Part shown: one piece after another, positions 6,026 through 8,492 of the stretch
Position numbering within the stretch: the first letter of the stretch is position 1
Layout of the letters: each line of letters opens with the position of its first letter
From: Bacteroidales bacterium
GTDB lineage: Bacteria; Bacteroidota; Bacteroidia; Bacteroidales; UBA4181
Assembly (NCBI GenBank): GCA_028700615.1
Contig: JAQVSH010000069.1
Coordinates: 1 to 8,492, forward strand
Direction: 5' to 3'
Length of the DNA: 8,492 bases
Program-made: the position numbers and the translations under genes
Notes under the pieces: model-generated
Told to the model about the DNA's origin: nothing
Database searches by the model: none
What the model saw: only the letters and a program-made list of their open reading frames with translations

Positions 6026-8286
6026 TCAGAAAAGAGACGCCCCAAGGAGGTTTAGCCATTGTCATCTTCACAGATGGAGCGGTTATCAGGATCCGGCTGG
6101 AGGGTCGTCTGGATACGGTCAGTTCCACTTTTTTTACCACGGAAATTCAATCTTGGGTTGACCGAGAAGAGTTTCTGATACTCGATTTTAGTGGATGCAG
6201 TTACCTGGCCAGCAGTGGAATACGCTGCCTGTTAGTCGCCAGTCGGCAGTTGGTTGCCAAACAAGGGGCACTATTGCTGGCAAGCTTATCGGATGAAGTA
6301 CAGCAGGTACTTGGGATGACTGGATTGGATGCGGTACTGCCCGTTTTCCCCGGCGTTGAGGAGGCGGAGGGGGAGGCTTTACGGCTGCGCGATCTGGGGA
6401 ATCGCGCCACGGGAGTTAATCTGGAAGGGTTTCCGGTATCCTTTCGAATGCTGGCCCCGGCAACCGGACCGGTTAGGATATGGGAAGAGAATTGTCTGGC
6501 AGGCTACCATGAGCTGGGCTTTGCCATTGGCATTGGCTCCCCGGCTGAGTCCTTGGAGGAGGAGTTGAATCGTCGGGGACTCTTTGTCACGTTGGGAAAG
6601 AGCTCAGGTTTTATTCCTGATGATTCGTCCGAGCCATCTGATTTTCGGGTGGTTCAGGATCCGGCCACCTGCGGTTGCTATGTTCAATGGGCTTTATCAG
6701 TTGATAATCAACCTAATACGTTCGTTGAAGCTAACCACAACCAGGCCATTTCGCTGGATCAGTGGGTTGATCAGTTGTACCATCTCACCCTCGACCATGG
6801 GTCGGTACCCATACGAGCCATCTTAAGCATCGGTGAAGTCAGGGGCAAACCCAGCCTGCTCTTTGGCTGGCTTGGCAGGGGGGAGGAGGCCTTAGCTAGT
6901 GCGGTACATTTTCCCGAATCATGGGTTTCCTTCATGCAACGTACATCGGGTGGCAACAGTTTTACCGGCATTCGCTTTGTTCTGTCGAAGGGGGTACAAC
7001 CTTCTTATAATGAGCAAATTGATAATTATATAGAGCGATTATTATCCATAGAGAACATCGAAGGTGTTGAGCGGGTGGGATTAGCTGATCTGGTGACGCA
7101 ACCGGTTGCCTGGTTGTTTCAATCGGACAGTATCACCGGGGCAGGCATTACTCAGACGGAAGTGGACATGGGAGGCTCTGAAGATCTGGAGTTATATCAG
7201 GCTTATCTTGCCCGCCGGTTGTTTTCTGATTCGGCGCGGATAGTGATCAGACCGCTTCATGGGGGGTATTCGGCCCAGACCTTTCAGGTTGAATCCTACG
7301 ACGCGGCTGACCGGAAGCTGCGACCTACGGTGATGAAGATGGGTCATCGTGATATGATCACCCGTGAAGCTGATTGCTGCCAGCGCTATGCCCTTCCTTT
7401 TATCCTGAATAACAGCGCAATTGTTCTGGGTACCGCCTTTTATTGCAATATGGGAGCCCTTCGATACAATTTTGTCGGAGTTGGTGGGGAAGGTACTGAG
7501 CTGAAATGGCTGCTTCACGTTTATGAAAGCTGGCCTTTAGCCGAACTGGAGGACTTGTTCGACAAGATCTTTCTGCACATTTTAAAGCCCTGGTACGGTC
7601 AACCGGTCAGGGAGGCCATTCATCCCTTTCGGGATCACGACCCTACCCTTACCTTTTTCCCCACGCTTGTTGAGACAGCGCAGGAGGTCCTGGGTATTGA
7701 TCCCGAACAGGCCACTTTCAGAATTGACGGGCTCGATCGGGAGTTCCTCAATCCCTATCGGTTTCTCCGTGAGGAGTATCCCAGGCGAAGGGCTCGGTCG
7801 TACGACTACCTCACAGCAATCTGTCACGGCGATTTGAATTTGCAAAACATCTTGCTTGACGAGGGGTTGAACGTTTATCTGATCGACTTTTCCGAGACCA
7901 GGCCCCGTGCGGCCATCAGCGATTTTGCCCGACTGGAAGCCATCTTTATGATTGATCAGGCTCCGATTGCTGACCAGCGTGATGTGGTAGCTATGATTAA
8001 CCTGATTATGCCTCTTTACCACCTTTCCGGATTAGATCAGCCATTTGAGGTCTCCATGGATAGTGGCATTCCCGAGGTGGTTCAGCGGAACATCCGGTTG
8101 ACTCACAAAGTTAGGAATTATGCTTTGCGCACCGCCGGGGGCGATCCGGACATCTTTCCCTATTACATGGCTCTGCTGGAATGGACTCTTCCGGTGGTCT
8201 GTTATCGGAGTCACCGCACGCTATCAAAACTCTTGTCGGCCGCGATATCCGGCATTCTCTGCGAAAAGATTCTGGAACTCGATTGA
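6022..8286 (+). CDS. STAS domain - unrecognised middle region - APH/choline-kinase-like phosphotransferase fusion
   Basis: The protein has 754 residues from the ATG at 6022, which overlaps the upstream stop as ATGA and has GGAG four bases before it. The frame stays open to 5920, but that start would read across the upstream gene. Residues about 10-115 are a STAS domain: FLILDFSGCSYLASSGIRCLLVA, with S64 as the candidate phospho-site and Ala where the usual Asp sits. Residues about 130-390 match nothing I recognise; visible are IWEENCLAGYHELGFAIGIG (153-172), a CGC at 217-219 and FGWLGRGEE (281-289). Residues about 405-740 have the aminoglycoside-phosphotransferase/choline-kinase-like fold signature: a loop LHGGYSAQTF (412-421), candidate K439 and E449, the catalytic motif CHGDLNLQNIL (H602, D604, N609) and LIDFSE (metal-binding D622). 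All key residues look present, so activity is plausible. The substrate (small molecule or protein) is unknown. Context implies it is controlled by, or is an output of, the RsbW/STAS/PP2C switch. Confidence 0.9.
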   Translation: MIRKETPQGGLAIVIFTDGAVIRIRLEGRLDTVSSTFFTTEIQSWVDREEFLILDFSGCSYLASSGIRCLLVASRQLVAKQGALLLASLSDEVQQVLGMTGLDAVLPVFPGVEEAEGEALRLRDLGNRATGVNLEGFPVSFRMLAPATGPVRIWEENCLAGYHELGFAIGIGSPAESLEEELNRRGLFVTLGKSSGFIPDDSSEPSDFRVVQDPATCGCYVQWALSVDNQPNTFVEANHNQAISLDQWVDQLYHLTLDHGSVPIRAILSIGEVRGKPSLLFGWLGRGEEALASAVHFPESWVSFMQRTSGGNSFTGIRFVLSKGVQPSYNEQIDNYIERLLSIENIEGVERVGLADLVTQPVAWLFQSDSITGAGITQTEVDMGGSEDLELYQAYLARRLFSDSARIVIRPLHGGYSAQTFQVESYDAADRKLRPTVMKMGHRDMITREADCCQRYALPFILNNSAIVLGTAFYCNMGALRYNFVGVGGEGTELKWLLHVYESWPLAELEDLFDKIFLHILKPWYGQPVREAIHPFRDHDPTLTFFPTLVETAQEVLGIDPEQATFRIDGLDREFLNPYRFLREEYPRRRARSYDYLTAICHGDLNLQNILLDEGLNVYLIDFSETRPRAAISDFARLEAIFMIDQAPIADQRDVVAMINLIMPLYHLSGLDQPFEVSMDSGIPEVVQRNIRLTHKVRNYALRTAGGDPDIFPYYMALLEWTLPVVCYRSHRTLSKLLSAAISGILCEKILELD

Positions 8287-8492
8287 TCCTGACAATCAAC
8301 AACCAACCAGACCAGTCGGCTGCGTGAAGGAATGATTGTCGATTTGTCTCTTCGCTCCTTCAGCTAACCTGTTGCTGAAAGCATTGGCTTGCTGGTTTGG
8401 TGGTTAAGCTGCCCAGATATAAGACAAACTGCTATCATTTTAAGCCTCCAGAACCCAGTTTGGTCTACTTTCTCAACATTTTTCTTGGCGGT
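8287..8492. other. Noncoding 3' flank, no gene supported
   Basis: These 206 bases after the last stop codon carry no convincing gene. Two small inverted repeats are visible and share the TTCA segment at 8359-8362. TGAAGGA at 8325-8331 pairs with TCCTTCA at 8356-8362. TTCAGC at 8359-8364 pairs with GCTGAA at 8374-8379, with a 9-base loop. Neither is followed by a T-run, so I do not call an intrinsic terminator. On the - strand the frame is open from the window edge down to the stop at 8366-8364 (about 42 codons). It includes an ATG at 8438-8436 preceded by GGAGG, but no recognisable protein sequence. This could be the end of a convergent gene or chance. Confidence 0.5.

Noticed and set aside
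6044..6060. Strong AAGGAGG at 6044-6050 followed seven bases later by an in-frame ATT codon
   Set aside because: ATT starts are very rare, and the STAS domain begins before or at this point. Coupled initiation at 6022 explains the gene without it; probably chance.
8364..8492. - strand open frame reaching the window edge, with a GGAGG before an ATG at 8438-8436
   Set aside because: It gives only 24 residues from the ATG and about 42 codons to the edge, with no recognisable sequence. It could be the end of a convergent gene but cannot be supported from this window.
8287..8492. Search for tRNA, CRISPR repeats or insertion-sequence ends in the 3' flank
   Set aside because: No cloverleaf pattern, spaced direct repeats or transposase remnants were seen by eye here, or elsewhere in the window.

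Overview
The window is about 8.5 kb of compact, gene-dense bacterial DNA of intermediate GC content (roughly half, by eye). All seven supported genes lie on the + strand. Start sites have weak or absent Shine-Dalgarno sequences. A very large envelope protein fuses a signal peptide, a metallopeptidase domain, PD40 propeller repeats and a beta-barrel. Together with the regulatory genes, this suggests a Gram-negative (two-membrane) bacterium, perhaps from the FCB side of the tree (Bacteroidota/Ignavibacteria/Calditrichota-like or an uncultivated relative). That placement is inference from gene style; no marker gene is present.

Layout. 1-232 is the 3' end of a sensor histidine kinase (ATPase domain only). 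284-1468 is a response regulator fused to a PP2C-type (RsbU/SpoIIE-like) serine phosphatase. 1498-4455 encodes a 985-residue envelope protein with signal peptide, HExxH gluzincin-like domain, beta-propeller repeats and C-terminal outer-membrane barrel. 4474-5271 encodes a second, smaller outer-membrane beta-barrel protein. 5268-5693 is an RsbW-like anti-sigma-type serine kinase. 5690-6025 is a single-domain STAS anti-anti-sigma-type protein. 6022-8286 is a 754-residue protein with a STAS domain, a middle region I do not recognise, and a C-terminal APH/choline-kinase-like domain with an apparently complete catalytic set. 8287-8492 has no gene I can support.

How the genes may work together. The last four genes are joined by three successive 4-base ATGA stop/start overlaps (5268, 5690, 6022), so they are very likely co-transcribed and translationally coupled. 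The kinase, the phosphatase and two STAS proteins form a near-complete partner-switching circuit: the histidine kinase would phosphorylate the receiver, the phosphatase would dephosphorylate a STAS protein, and that STAS protein would bind the RsbW-like kinase. No sigma factor is encoded here, so the output is unknown. The STAS-kinase fusion at the end of the operon is the best candidate for a non-sigma output and is the most unusual item in the window. Placing two outer-membrane proteins inside this regulatory operon suggests the circuit senses or controls something in the envelope, but that is inference.
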